DNA of 64,000 nucleotides, from assembly GCA_964587165.1 (NCBI GenBank), contig CAZPKH010000007.1:7670-71669 (forward strand). Direction: 5' to 3'. How positions within the stretch are numbered: the stretch's first letter is position 1; every line of letters begins with the position of its first letter. The stretch is from CAZPKH01 sp964587165. Its GTDB lineage: Bacteria; Bacteroidota; Bacteroidia; Bacteroidales; Muribaculaceae. Positions 35,836 to 44,921 of the stretch are shown here, one piece after another. The notes beneath the pieces were generated by a model, which saw nothing but the letters and a program-made list of their open reading frames with translations, made no database searches and was not told where the DNA came from. A program made the translations under genes and the position numbers.

Positions 35836-38022
35836 TTAGTTGCCAAGATCGCTTAGGAACTTGATGCGTACAAGGCGAACTTCGTCTTCGGTGTAATCCG
35901 GGCCGAGTTCTTCGAGAGCCTCCGAGATAGAGTCGCTGCGGCTTTCACGGAAATAGTCGAATATGTCGAGATAATGATCTTCGTCCATCACATCGTCAAG
36001 GAAGTAGGTGATGTTGATCTTCGTACCGGAGTAGACGATTGATTCGATCTCGTCGAGCATCTCGCCGAACTCGATACCTTTCGATTCGGCAAGCTCGTCG
36101 AGAGGTATCTTTCGGTCTATACCTTGGATTATGGAGATCTTGAGTTTGCTCTTGTTGGCCACAGACCGCACGCGCATATCGGCGGGACGTTCGATGTCGT
36201 TTTCGTCCACATACCTTTTTATCACATCGACAAACTCCTGTCCGTATCGCCGGGCCTTTCCGCTTCCGACGCCGGGGATATTCGTCAGCTCCTCGATGTT
36301 TACCGGGTAGAACATGGTCATCGCTTCAAGCGACGGATCCTGGAATATCACATACGGAGGCAATTCGTGCCGTTTGGCCACTTTCTTGCGCAGATCCTTG
36401 AGTATAGAGTATAGCTCAGGATCGGCCGACGAAGCGCCCGCCGACTTGGTTGCTTCAGCATCCTCATCATTGAAGTCGTTATCCTCCACCACTTTGAAAG
36501 ATTCAGGCGCATCCAGAAATTTGCGTCCTTTTTCAGTCACTTTAAGCAGACCGTAATTTTCGATCTCACGTGCCAGATACCCGGCGATGATAGCCTGCCG
36601 TATAACGGCGTTAAGGTGGCGGGGATCAGCGTTGGGCGTACAGCCGAACACTTCGTACTCATCGTGGCCGTAGGAGCGGATGTCGTTGGTCTTACGGCCA
36701 AGCATCACATCGACCACATAGTCGGTCTTGAATTTTTCTTTTAAAGCGATGATTGTCTCGATCGCTGCACATAGGTCATCTTTAGCTTCCACTTTTTTCT
36801 TAGGATTTAGGCAGTTGTCGCAGCTGCCACAATTTTCTTCGCTGTATGCCTCGCCGAAATAATGCAGCAGAGAGCGTCGGCGGCATATGCTGGATTCGGC
36901 ATACGAAGCGGTTTCGAGTAATAGTTGTTTTCCGATTTCCTGCTCGGCAATAGGTTTGCCTTGCATGAATTTCTCCATCTTCTGGAGATCTTTATAAGCA
37001 TAGAAGGTGATACACCGCCCCTCGCCGCCATCACGGCCGGCACGACCGGTCTCCTGATAGTATCCTTCGAGAGATTTCGGCATATCGTAATGAATCACAA
37101 ATCTCACATCCGGCTTGTCGATGCCCATGCCGAAAGCTATGGTAGCGACAATGACGTCGACCTCCTCATGCAGGAAAGCATCCTGATTGGCCGAACGGGT
37201 GGCCGAATCCATGCCTGCATGATATGGCAACGCCTTGATCTCGTTGACTTTGAGCATTTCGGCAAGATCTTCCACTTTTTTTCGCGAAAGACAATATATT
37301 ATGCCCGACTTGCCCGGATTATTTTTAATATAGCGGCATATATCCTTGTCGATGGATGCCGTCTTGGGACGCACCTCGTAGTAGAGGTTCGCGCGGTTGA
37401 ACGACGACTTGAATACCCGGGCATCCATCATGGCGAGGTTCTTCTGGATGTCGTGCTGCACCTTGGGAGTAGCGGTAGCCGTGAGGGCGATTACCGGGCG
37501 TGATCCTATCTCATTTATAATCGGACGGATACGGCGATATTCCGGGCGGAAATCGTGTCCCCACTCCGAGATACAGTGTGCCTCGTCGATAGCGTAGAAC
37601 GATATTTTTACGCTTTTCAGAAACTCTATATTCTCCTCCTTTGTCAGCGACTCGGGAGCTACATAGAGCATCTTGGTGCGCGCGGCCGCTACATCTTCTT
37701 TCACAGTCTCGATAGCCGACCGGCTCAGCGATGAGTTTAGGAAATGGGCTACCGAATCTGTCTCACTGACATTGCGCATGGCATCAACCTGATTCTTCAT
37801 CAGGGCAATCAGCGGCGAGATGATAATGGCGGTACCCTCCATCATCAGTGCCGGAAGCTGATAGCACAACGACTTGCCACCGCCCGTAGGCATGAGCACA
37901 AATGTGTCATGCTCACTTAGCAGGCTGAGAATTATATCGGCTTGATTGCCTTTGAAAGTATCAAAACCGAAATAATGTTTCAGAGCATCCGTAAGCTGAG
38001 GCTGTGTGTAGGTCATTTCCAT
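35836..38022 (-). CDS. recQ: ATP-dependent DNA helicase RecQ
   Basis: The 728-residue protein is a 3'-5' helicase for recombination and fork repair. Motifs: Walker A MPTGGGKSLCYQLP (44-57), DEAH in AIDEAHCISEWGHDFR near 145, the RecQ zinc site (CRRRSLLHYFGE ... CGSCDNC near 381-408), an RQC winged helix and an HRDC domain (about 535-610 with NIPGVGSGKARRYGQEF). An extra ~110-residue acidic C-terminal region follows the HRDC, typical for Bacteroidota RecQ. Its promoter is at 38151-38181 with a ~120-base leader. Confidence 0.96.
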   Translation of the reverse strand: MEMTYTQPQLTDALKHYFGFDTFKGNQADIILSLLSEHDTFVLMPTGGGKSLCYQLPALMMEGTAIIISPLIALMKNQVDAMRNVSETDSVAHFLNSSLSRSAIETVKEDVAAARTKMLYVAPESLTKEENIEFLKSVKISFYAIDEAHCISEWGHDFRPEYRRIRPIINEIGSRPVIALTATATPKVQHDIQKNLAMMDARVFKSSFNRANLYYEVRPKTASIDKDICRYIKNNPGKSGIIYCLSRKKVEDLAEMLKVNEIKALPYHAGMDSATRSANQDAFLHEEVDVIVATIAFGMGIDKPDVRFVIHYDMPKSLEGYYQETGRAGRDGGEGRCITFYAYKDLQKMEKFMQGKPIAEQEIGKQLLLETASYAESSICRRRSLLHYFGEAYSEENCGSCDNCLNPKKKVEAKDDLCAAIETIIALKEKFKTDYVVDVMLGRKTNDIRSYGHDEYEVFGCTPNADPRHLNAVIRQAIIAGYLAREIENYGLLKVTEKGRKFLDAPESFKVVEDNDFNDEDAEATKSAGASSADPELYSILKDLRKKVAKRHELPPYVIFQDPSLEAMTMFYPVNIEELTNIPGVGSGKARRYGQEFVDVIKRYVDENDIERPADMRVRSVANKSKLKISIIQGIDRKIPLDELAESKGIEFGEMLDEIESIVYSGTKINITYFLDDVMDEDHYLDIFDYFRESRSDSISEALEELGPDYTEDEVRLVRIKFLSDLGN

Positions 38023-38150
38023 GGCAAGGTGAGGGAGAATGTGAATGTTTTATTATTTATGATATAATATCCTGATTGTTAATATACTTTTGTTCAAATC
38101 GGCGACAGCTGGCGCGAAAATCGGACAAGCAGCCTGTCGCTTCGGGGTTA

Positions 38151-38181
38151 CAAAAATACCAATAAATTTTTATCTCTCAAA
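38151..38181 (-). promoter_or_regulatory. Promoter of recQ-lysC-ispA-tatD run
   Basis: On the minus strand this is TTTG (38178-38181), 19 bases, TATTTTTG (38151-38158). The recQ ATG is about 129 bases downstream of the box; the leader shows no clear riboswitch fold. Confidence 0.65.
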
Positions 38182-38237
38182 AATTACATGCCGTTTTTGA
38201 ACGGATTTTGGAGATTTATCAGCAGATATGTATACAC

Positions 38238-38281
38238 ACCGACCGGGAAGACAGCTTGATTGTGCTGTCCACCCGGCCGGT
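38238..38281 (-). terminator. Hairpin downstream of thioredoxin-fold gene
   Basis: A 10-bp outer stem (38238-38247 with 38272-38281, one mismatch) and a 6-bp inner stem (38250-38255 with 38264-38269) close an 8-base loop, 17 bases after the stop of the minus-strand gene. The minus-strand flank is not T-rich, so termination strength is uncertain. Confidence 0.55.
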
Positions 38282-38297
38282 ATGTGATATTATTGCG

Positions 38298-38594
38298 TTA
38301 GAGAGCAGTAGTGATCATCTCTTCGAGCTGGGCCGATGTCTTGCGACCGCTCTCGCGCATAAGCTCCTGACCCTCTTTGTAAAGGATATATGTAGGATAC
38401 TCCTCAAGTTTGTAGCGTACTTTGTACTCTCCGTTATATGAAGCATCTACGCGGGCTATGTTCACGCGGTCGGCATATTTTGATTTCAATCCCTCAAGCA
38501 GATATTTCACCTCAACGGCATCCTGATTACCGGCATGCTGGAATACTACCAAAGTAGGTATCTTTTCTTTGATTTTCACTTCAAAACTTTTCAT
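38298..38594 (-). CDS. Thioredoxin-fold protein without active-site cysteines
   Basis: This is a 98-residue protein with the thioredoxin pattern: strand TLVVFQHAG (12-20), helix, strand VNIARVDAS, then YPTYILYKEGQE with the cis-proline motif at about 69-72. The CxxC site is replaced by AGNQDAV and the protein contains no cysteine at all, so it cannot be a redox thioredoxin; it may bind a protein or act as a chaperone. The gene is divergent from prfA (97 bases between the start codons). No good promoter box was found for it. Confidence 0.8.
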   Translation of the reverse strand: MKSFEVKIKEKIPTLVVFQHAGNQDAVEVKYLLEGLKSKYADRVNIARVDASYNGEYKVRYKLEEYPTYILYKEGQELMRESGRKTSAQLEEMITTAL

Positions 38595-38664
38595 AATGAG
38601 ATACGGTTATAATGTTTTATTGTATAACATTGAATCAGCAGTATTTGTTTTGGAGGATTTTTAC

Positions 38665-38672
38665 TAAATTTG
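38665..38672 (+). promoter_or_regulatory. -7 box of prfA-pyrF-pgk
   Basis: TAAATTTG, 19 bases before the prfA ATG. A TTTG at 38644-38647 is the nearest -33 candidate, but its 17-base spacing is short. Confidence 0.6.
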
Positions 38673-38691
38673 CACCCAAACTCACAGACCT

Positions 38692-39801
38692 ATGGCCGAC
38701 AATACACTTCTCCAACGCCTTGACGGAATAGAAAGCCGCTTTGCCGAGATAGCCACGCTTATCACCGACCCGGCAGTGATAGCCGACATGAAGCGGTATG
38801 TCCGTCTGACAAAGGAATACAAGGATCTTGAGAAGCTTGTCGAAGCAACGCGCCGGTACCGTAATATGCTCGGCAATATTGAAGAGGCTAAAGCCCTTTT
38901 AGCAGCCGAGACCGACCCCGATATGCGTGCAATGGCACGTGAGGAGCTTGATGAGGCTTCGGCAGCTCTGCCTTCTGTCGAGGAGGAGATCAAGTTGCTG
39001 CTTATACCTGAAGATCCCGAGGACAGCAAAAACGCCATAATCGAGATACGAGGAGGCACCGGAGGCGATGAAGCGGCTATATTTGCGGGCGATCTTTTCA
39101 AGATGTACTCTAAATATTGCGAAAGCCGAGGGTGGCAGACAGCCGTGACCAGCTTCAGCGAAGGAGCGGCCGGCGGCTATAAGGAGATCGTGATGGCCGT
39201 AACGGGCGAAGGTGTGTACGGCACTCTCAAATATGAAAGCGGCGTGCACCGCGTGCAGCGAGTGCCCGCTACCGAGACTCAAGGCAGGGTGCATACATCG
39301 GCTGCCACAGTGGCGGTTCTTCCCGAGGCCGAGGCATTCGACGTGGAGATCAACGAGGGTGAGATCAAATGGGACACCTTCCGGTCCGGTGGCGCCGGCG
39401 GACAGAACGTCAACAAAGTCGAGTCGGGCGTACGCCTGCGCTATATGTGGCGTAATCCCAACACCGGACAGACAGAGGAGATACTCATCGAGTGTACCGA
39501 GACACGCGACCAGCCCAAGAACAAGGAGCGGGCACTGAGCCGTCTGCGCACATTCATATACGACAAGGAGCACCAGAAGTATCTCGACGACATAGCTTCA
39601 CGACGCAAAACAATGGTCTCGACCGGCGACCGCTCAGCCAAGATACGCACCTACAACTACCCCCAGGGGCGCATTACCGACCATCGTATCAACTATACAA
39701 TATATAATCTTCAGGCATTTGTCGACGGTGACATACAGGATGTGATCGATCATCTTATAATAGCCGAGAACGCTGAGAAACTGAAAGAGACAGAACTTTA
39801 A
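38692..39801 (+). CDS. prfA: Peptide chain release factor 1
   Basis: RF1 releases finished protein at UAA and UAG codons. The 369-residue protein has the RF1 domain order: N-terminal helical domain 1, the stop-codon-reading PxT-type segment near RVPATETQGRVHTSAATVAVLP (about 201-222), and the catalytic GGQ in RSGGAGGQNVNKVESGV (about 231-247). The PxT-type motif and absence of the RF2 SPF motif set it as RF1. It is first in a run with pyrF (27-base gap) and pgk. Confidence 0.97.
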   Translation: MADNTLLQRLDGIESRFAEIATLITDPAVIADMKRYVRLTKEYKDLEKLVEATRRYRNMLGNIEEAKALLAAETDPDMRAMAREELDEASAALPSVEEEIKLLLIPEDPEDSKNAIIEIRGGTGGDEAAIFAGDLFKMYSKYCESRGWQTAVTSFSEGAAGGYKEIVMAVTGEGVYGTLKYESGVHRVQRVPATETQGRVHTSAATVAVLPEAEAFDVEINEGEIKWDTFRSGGAGGQNVNKVESGVRLRYMWRNPNTGQTEEILIECTETRDQPKNKERALSRLRTFIYDKEHQKYLDDIASRRKTMVSTGDRSAKIRTYNYPQGRITDHRINYTIYNLQAFVDGDIQDVIDHLIIAENAEKLKETEL

Positions 39802-39828
39802 CACGACACATTTCGCTTCGCTTACGAT

Positions 39829-40647
39829 ATGACAAGAGAAGAACTGATCAAAAATATTTACGACAAAGGCTCATTCCTGTGCGTGGGTCTCGATACCGAC
39901 CGCGCCAAGATTCCGGCACATCTGCGCGAGATACCCGCAGGAGTAGTGGAGTTCAACAGATCGATCATCGACGCTACTGCTCCGTATGCCGTAGCATTCA
40001 AGCCTAATACGGCTTTCTACGAATGTCGCGGTCCCGAGGGGTGGCGCGATCTTGAGATGACTATCAGCTATATCAAGGACAACTACCCCGACATTCTCGT
40101 GATAGCTGATGCCAAACGCGGTGATATAGGCAATACCTCACGCATGTATGCACAGGCTTTCTTCGACCGGATGGGCGCCGATGCGCTCACCGTAGCACCC
40201 TATATGGGCCACGACAGTGTGTCGCCCTTCTTAGGACACCACGGCAAATGGGTTGTGCTTCTTGATCTCACATCCAATCCCGGCTCATCTGATTTTCAGC
40301 AGACACAAGATGCTGACGGCACGCGGCTGTTTGAACGTGTGCTCACATGCTCGCAGCAATGGGGATCGGCCGACGAGATGATGTATGTGGTGGGCGCAAC
40401 CCGCGGTCGTCTTTTTGAGGATGTGCGTCGTCTAGCCCCCCGCCACTTCTTGCTCGTGCCCGGTGTGGGTGCCCAAGGAGGCTCACTCGAAGAGGTGGCA
40501 CAGTATGGCATGATACCGGGCGAATGCGGCCTTCTGGTAAACTCTTCGCGCGGTATAATATACGCTTCGTCGGATACCGACTTCGCCGAAGCCGCCGCTG
40601 CCGAGGCGCGCAAGCTGCGCGATAAGATGGCGGAGCTGCTCAAATAA
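39829..40647 (+). CDS. pyrF: Orotidine 5'-phosphate decarboxylase PyrF (subfamily 2)
   Basis: PyrF converts OMP to UMP, the last step of de novo pyrimidine synthesis. The 272-residue protein belongs to the long bacterial subfamily: VGLDTD near the start (about 18-23), the catalytic VIADAKRGDIGNTS (about 91-104) with the Lys and Asp residues, TVAPYMGHDSV, and the phosphate-binding region LVPGVGAQGG near 210. It sits 27 bases after prfA and 35 before pgk. Confidence 0.96.
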   Translation: MTREELIKNIYDKGSFLCVGLDTDRAKIPAHLREIPAGVVEFNRSIIDATAPYAVAFKPNTAFYECRGPEGWRDLEMTISYIKDNYPDILVIADAKRGDIGNTSRMYAQAFFDRMGADALTVAPYMGHDSVSPFLGHHGKWVVLLDLTSNPGSSDFQQTQDADGTRLFERVLTCSQQWGSADEMMYVVGATRGRLFEDVRRLAPRHFLLVPGVGAQGGSLEEVAQYGMIPGECGLLVNSSRGIIYASSDTDFAEAAAAEARKLRDKMAELLK

Positions 40648-40682
40648 TGAAACTATGATGATATAAAGTTAATTATACTACA

Positions 40683-41930
40683 ATGACAATCGACGATTAC
40701 AAATTTGCCGGCAAAAAGGCAATCGTGCGCGTTGACTTCAACGTGCCCCTCGACGAGAATGGCAACATCACCGACGACACCCGCATCCGCGGCGCTCTCC
40801 CCACTCTCAAAAAGATACTTGATGAGGGCGGCGCCCTTATCATCATGAGCCACATGGGCAAGCCCAAAGGTCGCTTCAACGAGAAGATGTCGCTCAAACA
40901 GATCAAAGACGTGGTGGCACGTCATCTCGGCCGCGAAGTGAAATTTGCTCCCGATGCTGCCGCTGCCGACGAGCTCGCTGCCAATCTGCAGCCCGGCGAG
41001 GTCCTTCTGCTCGAAAACCTCCGCTTCCACCCCGAGGAAGAAGGCAAACCGGTAGGTATCGACAAGGCCGATCCCGCATACGACCAGGCCAAGAAAGATA
41101 TGAAAGCTGCCCAGAAAGAGTTTGCAAAGAAACTGGCAAGCTATGCTGATGTATACGTCAACGATGCCTTCGGCACAGCACACCGCGCTCATGCCTCAAC
41201 AGCCGTGATAGCCGACTACTTCGACGCTCAGGACAAGATGCTCGGCTACCTGATGGAGAAAGAGGTAAAAGCCGTGGACAATATACTCAGCGATATCAAG
41301 CGTCCGTTCACCGCTATCATGGGAGGCTCGAAAGTTTCGACCAAGATCGGTATTATCGAAAACCTTATGGATAAGGTCGACAACCTGATACTCTGCGGCG
41401 GTATGACCTACACATTTGCAAAAGCAATGGGCGGCAACGTCGGCAACTCGATCTGCGAGAACGACAAGCTCGATCTGGCTCTCTCGATCATGGAGAAAGC
41501 CAAAGCCAAAGGCGTGAACCTCGTGCTCGGCACCGACTGCGTGGCTGCCGACTCGTTCAGCAACGATGCCAAGACTCAGATCTGCCCGGTAAATGCTATA
41601 CCCGACGGTTGGGAAGGACTCGATGCCGGTCCCGAGAGCCAGAAGGCTTTTGCCGCTGTGATCGAACCTGCCAAGACAATACTCTGGAACGGCCCTGCAG
41701 GCGTGTTTGAGTTCGACAACTTCACTGCCGGCTCGCGTGCTATCGCCGACGCTATCGTTAAAGCTACCGACAACGGTGCTTTCTCGCTCGTGGGCGGTGG
41801 CGACTCTGTGGCTTGCGTAAACAAATTCGGCGTGGCCGACTCCGTAAGCTATGTATCAACCGGTGGCGGCGCACTCCTCGAAGCTATCGAGGGCAAAGAG
41901 CTCCCCGGTGTTGCAGCCGTAAAGAAATAA
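40683..41930 (+). CDS. pgk: Phosphoglycerate kinase
   Basis: This glycolytic enzyme transfers phosphate from 1,3-bisphosphoglycerate to ADP. The 415 residues show the N-terminal substrate motif VRVDFNVPLDENG (about 16-28), SHMGKPKG near 58-65, LLENLRFHPEEE near 108, IMGGSKVSTKIG near 217 and the C-terminal nucleotide motif GGGDSVACVNKFG near 373. Codon use is strongly biased to GCC/GAC-type codons, as in highly expressed genes. A perfect-looking terminator follows at 41946-41975. Confidence 0.98.
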   Translation: MTIDDYKFAGKKAIVRVDFNVPLDENGNITDDTRIRGALPTLKKILDEGGALIIMSHMGKPKGRFNEKMSLKQIKDVVARHLGREVKFAPDAAAADELAANLQPGEVLLLENLRFHPEEEGKPVGIDKADPAYDQAKKDMKAAQKEFAKKLASYADVYVNDAFGTAHRAHASTAVIADYFDAQDKMLGYLMEKEVKAVDNILSDIKRPFTAIMGGSKVSTKIGIIENLMDKVDNLILCGGMTYTFAKAMGGNVGNSICENDKLDLALSIMEKAKAKGVNLVLGTDCVAADSFSNDAKTQICPVNAIPDGWEGLDAGPESQKAFAAVIEPAKTILWNGPAGVFEFDNFTAGSRAIADAIVKATDNGAFSLVGGGDSVACVNKFGVADSVSYVSTGGGALLEAIEGKELPGVAAVKK

Positions 41931-41945
41931 TATAATACCCTATTT

Positions 41946-41975
41946 TGTAGCAGACTCCTTGCGGGGTCTGCTACA
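41946..41975 (+). terminator. Terminator after pgk
   Basis: A 13-bp stem (41946-41958 with 41963-41975, one G-T wobble) with a 4-base TTGC loop, followed by TACTTTTTATT. Confidence 0.88.
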
Positions 41976-41986
41976 TACTTTTTATT

Positions 41987-42005
41987 AGAGCCTGTCTCAC
42001 AAGAA
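41987..42005 (+). repeat. Solo inverted-repeat-end-like sequence (relic of IS5-type element?)
   Basis: AGAGCCTGTCTCACAAGAAA here differs at only two of 20 positions from the terminal repeat of the IS remnant at 61679-62052 (AGAGCGTGTTTCACAAGAAA). It directly abuts the start codon of the next gene. It may be a footprint left by excision or decay of a related element; chance or a conserved regulatory motif cannot be ruled out. Confidence 0.4.
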
Positions 42006-43511
42006 ATGAGCGTTTCCGAGCGTCGTACACTCCTGCGCATAGCCGTGCTTACGGTTATTGCATTTGTGTATATGCTCTGGTTCGCGCGCTTCTCGTCGCC
42101 TCTCACGGGCAATACGGGTGTCGACTACGACTTCTTCCGACAAGGAGGCGAATTCATGCGCCGGGGACTGATGTACTCCGGCTACTTTGATAACAAAGGC
42201 CCGGCTCTCTATGCTATAAACGCCCTCGGACTGTGCATTTCCGACAGCAAGTGGGGCATATTCATCCTCGAAGTAATATCTCTGGCCTGTGTTCTGAATC
42301 TGCTATGGGCTACAGGTCGGCGCATTGCTCCCGGCCGGCGGTCGTATACACTGTTCGGTCTTACCGTAATGCTGTTGATCTATATCAGTACGATATGCGG
42401 AGGCGATTCTGTCGAGTCGTGGTCGCTCCTGCCCTCCTCTCTGGCCTTGTGGATATATTTCCGGCGAATGCACGGTAGCCGATATGTACCGACTGCTTCA
42501 AGCACGGCGTTGATCGGTGCTTGCTTCGGAATGATCCTGATGCTCAGGGCTAACGATGCGGTGATCGTGGCTGCAGTAGCGCTTGCCGCAGCCTGTTCGC
42601 TCATTGCACGACGTCAGTACCGGCTCCTCGGTGTTGAGGTTGCAATATTTCTTGCAGCTGCATGTGCTGTAGTCGGAGCTTTCTGTCTATACTTCGCGGC
42701 ATCGGGTAGTCTGGACCGGATGATAGACTCGGTGTTTAGCTTTGCATACAAATATTGGGATTCCACCTCATCCTGGTCAAAAAGACGTATTGCCGACAAC
42801 TGCGCTCGCATGATCGGATGCTTCATACTCCCTGCAGTGGCCTATCGCCGGGATAAGGTACGGGGCTCTCTCCCATCCACCTTTGCGTTTGCACTGGTTT
42901 CTTCGGTTCTTGTGATATTGTCGCTTTTTCGACTTATCACCCTTACACACTATTATACCACGACCCTTCCGTTAATATTCCTGCTTTTCACCCTTTCGGC
43001 CGCGACTCTACGCCGGTATCTGTGCATACTTATCACTATCATAGTGCTCCTGCCGTGGGCATTATGGCAACGTGCCGATTTCACAGACTCGATCGAACGC
43101 CCGTGGCGCATGGCCACCGACAGAGAATATCTTGATTCAGTAATGCATTATGACAACCGTATCCGCGCACGCGTACTTCAAATGGTGCCCGAGCACGACC
43201 GCGACAGCATATATCAACTTGAAGTACCGCTGAAACATACCGGTATCGTTTACCACTCGGGGCATCTCCCTGTAGGCAAAGTGGTAGCCGGGCAGCGACG
43301 TGCCACACAGATCGGGGCCGACTCGCTGAGCAGATATGTGATGCGTGAGTTTGATAATGCAAATCCGAGATGGATCGTCGCCGGGGAGCCCATCGGCAGT
43401 ACGCTGCTCGCTGAACGCAGCCGCCGGTACATATTGGTTGATTCGCTCCGAGCACCGGCGCGTTTCTACGGCACAATGAATTTTTATATTTACAAACGCT
43501 CTGACCTCTGA
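42006..43511 (+). CDS. GT-C-like multi-spanning membrane protein
   Basis: The 501-residue protein has about 10 membrane helices in the first ~370 residues and a soluble C-terminal domain (about 375-501). After the first helix comes a loop with YDFFRQGGEFMRRGLMYSGYFDNKGPALYAINALG; the DN and acidic residues resemble the catalytic first loop of ArnT/PMT-type (GT39/GT83) glycosyltransferases that use lipid-linked sugars. The link is by topology and motif only. Its stop overlaps the next gene's start (TGATG). No -7 box is seen before it; the start is next to a mobile-element-end-like sequence. Confidence 0.65.
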   Translation: MSVSERRTLLRIAVLTVIAFVYMLWFARFSSPLTGNTGVDYDFFRQGGEFMRRGLMYSGYFDNKGPALYAINALGLCISDSKWGIFILEVISLACVLNLLWATGRRIAPGRRSYTLFGLTVMLLIYISTICGGDSVESWSLLPSSLALWIYFRRMHGSRYVPTASSTALIGACFGMILMLRANDAVIVAAVALAAACSLIARRQYRLLGVEVAIFLAAACAVVGAFCLYFAASGSLDRMIDSVFSFAYKYWDSTSSWSKRRIADNCARMIGCFILPAVAYRRDKVRGSLPSTFAFALVSSVLVILSLFRLITLTHYYTTTLPLIFLLFTLSAATLRRYLCILITIIVLLPWALWQRADFTDSIERPWRMATDREYLDSVMHYDNRIRARVLQMVPEHDRDSIYQLEVPLKHTGIVYHSGHLPVGKVVAGQRRATQIGADSLSRYVMREFDNANPRWIVAGEPIGSTLLAERSRRYILVDSLRAPARFYGTMNFYIYKRSDL

Positions 43512-44284
43512 TGAAACTCCATAGCCTGCTTTTACTGCCTGCCGCGCTTCTTATAGCCGCAGGGTGCGACCGATCGGCCGACTCTGCTTCGCGTATACCT
43601 CAGGAGTATATCAGCTCGATAGCCGACGCACTCCCCCGCACCTTCGGCACACTCGGAACCCTCGACTCCATAAAATACTCAGACGAAACAAATACGCTCA
43701 GGCTTGTAGCCACTGTGACAGATACAGTAGCTCCTGACGACGGCAAAGATCTCCGACAACAGATTATTCTCGCTTTGGATGCCCGCCCCGGGCTCGTCGA
43801 CACAGTGTCGGCCGCAGGCGCCACTGTAGTGTGCCAGTGTCGTCTGAACGATATAAAAGATGCTCGCACCATCTCCGTTACGATTCGCCCCGACGCATTA
43901 TACAGCTCGCTGATGGCGGCCGATGCCGACCGAAGCCGAGCCATAAGCTACATGGCTGCCCAGATCGAACACGAAAACGCCGCATGTCCTGACACTATAC
44001 AGCCCGGAGTATTACTCCAAGGAGCCCGCATTGACCCTGACAGTGCTCGTGTAGAGTATACATACCTCTTTGATCCTGAACAATTTCCACACCTTGCAGA
44101 TGTCGACGTGCAGCGGGAGCGATCGCTCAACTTTATACCGATGCTCGCCAGCAAGAGCATGCGCACCACTGTGGAGCAGTGTGTGCGTGCCGGCTACGGC
44201 ATACGTTTTCTCTACACCGACGGTCGTGGCACTGAGATACCTATCGACTTCACAGCCTCGGAACTCAACTCACTGCTCCGATAA
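43511..44284 (+). CDS. Lipoprotein of unknown function
   Basis: The 257-residue lipoprotein has a clear lipobox (LLIAAGC, Cys19). The mature part is mixed alpha/beta without a motif I recognise; it contains two Cys (VVCQC near 112) and several acidic segments, and ends in a region with LLYTDGRGTEIPIDFTASELNS-like residues. It is translationally coupled by TGATG to the membrane protein upstream, so the two probably act in one envelope process. A bidirectional hairpin follows. Confidence 0.7.
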   Translation: MKLHSLLLLPAALLIAAGCDRSADSASRIPQEYISSIADALPRTFGTLGTLDSIKYSDETNTLRLVATVTDTVAPDDGKDLRQQIILALDARPGLVDTVSAAGATVVCQCRLNDIKDARTISVTIRPDALYSSLMAADADRSRAISYMAAQIEHENAACPDTIQPGVLLQGARIDPDSARVEYTYLFDPEQFPHLADVDVQRERSLNFIPMLASKSMRTTVEQCVRAGYGIRFLYTDGRGTEIPIDFTASELNSLLR

Positions 44285-44328
44285 AACAAACAGACGCATC
44301 GACTTGTAGCCAATGCGTCTGCTTGTTT
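44284..44328. terminator. Bidirectional terminator between lipoprotein and flavodoxin genes
   Basis: A 9-bp GC-rich stem (44291-44299 with 44313-44321) extended by AAACAA/TTGTTT arms, giving A-runs on the left and T-runs on the right as expected for a hairpin serving both converging genes. Confidence 0.8.
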
Positions 44329-44360
44329 CGCAATCTATTATATCACTTTTCGATCTTATA

Positions 44361-44870
44361 TCACTCCTCGATATTCTTTTTAAGCTCTTGGGTCCACAGA
44401 GCGATACGCGGAGCGGTAAGGTCGGCATGATTCACATCGTCGAGAAGCAATCCGACGGCTACCCCGGGTATACGGACCGCTTTCGAGTCGTTAAACTCAA
44501 GCCCCGTGGTAGGGAACTCGCCCACAAAGCGTGCGCCGGTGTCCTGAAGACGGTCGTAGAGCTCTCCTACTCCGTCGCAGAAAGTTTCGGCCATCTTGCA
44601 ATCGCCTGTACCGAAAAGTGCTATAGTCGTACCTTTAAGATCCATAGCCGAGAGTCCGGCAATGAAATCCTGCCACGAAGCCGTCATCTCACCTTTTCCC
44701 CAGGTTGATGTACCCAGCAGAAGTACCTGATAGTCGGCCACATCCGAGGGGCGGGCTGAGTCAACATTATATACATCCATACCGTTTACGCCCATCTCGC
44801 GGGCTATACGTGTGGCTGCTTCGGCTGTATGGCCGGAGTTTGAGCCGTAAAATATCGCAATTCGTTTCAT
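44361..44870 (-). CDS. fldA: Flavodoxin
   Basis: This is a 169-residue FMN electron carrier of the long-chain type. The phosphate loop is IAIFYGSNSGHTAEAATRI (about 4-22), followed by LLGTSTWGKGE (about 47-57) and FGTGDCKMAETFCDG (about 80-94). The start at 44870 fits the family; an in-frame ATG 8 codons earlier is less likely. It is 51 bases downstream of the unknown gene at 44922. Confidence 0.93.
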   Translation of the reverse strand: MKRIAIFYGSNSGHTAEAATRIAREMGVNGMDVYNVDSARPSDVADYQVLLLGTSTWGKGEMTASWQDFIAGLSAMDLKGTTIALFGTGDCKMAETFCDGVGELYDRLQDTGARFVGEFPTTGLEFNDSKAVRIPGVAVGLLLDDVNHADLTAPRIALWTQELKKNIEE

Positions 44871-44921
44871 AGCTTTGTTTATTGATTCACACAATTACAA
44901 CGTTGTGGCTTCTTCAAATGT

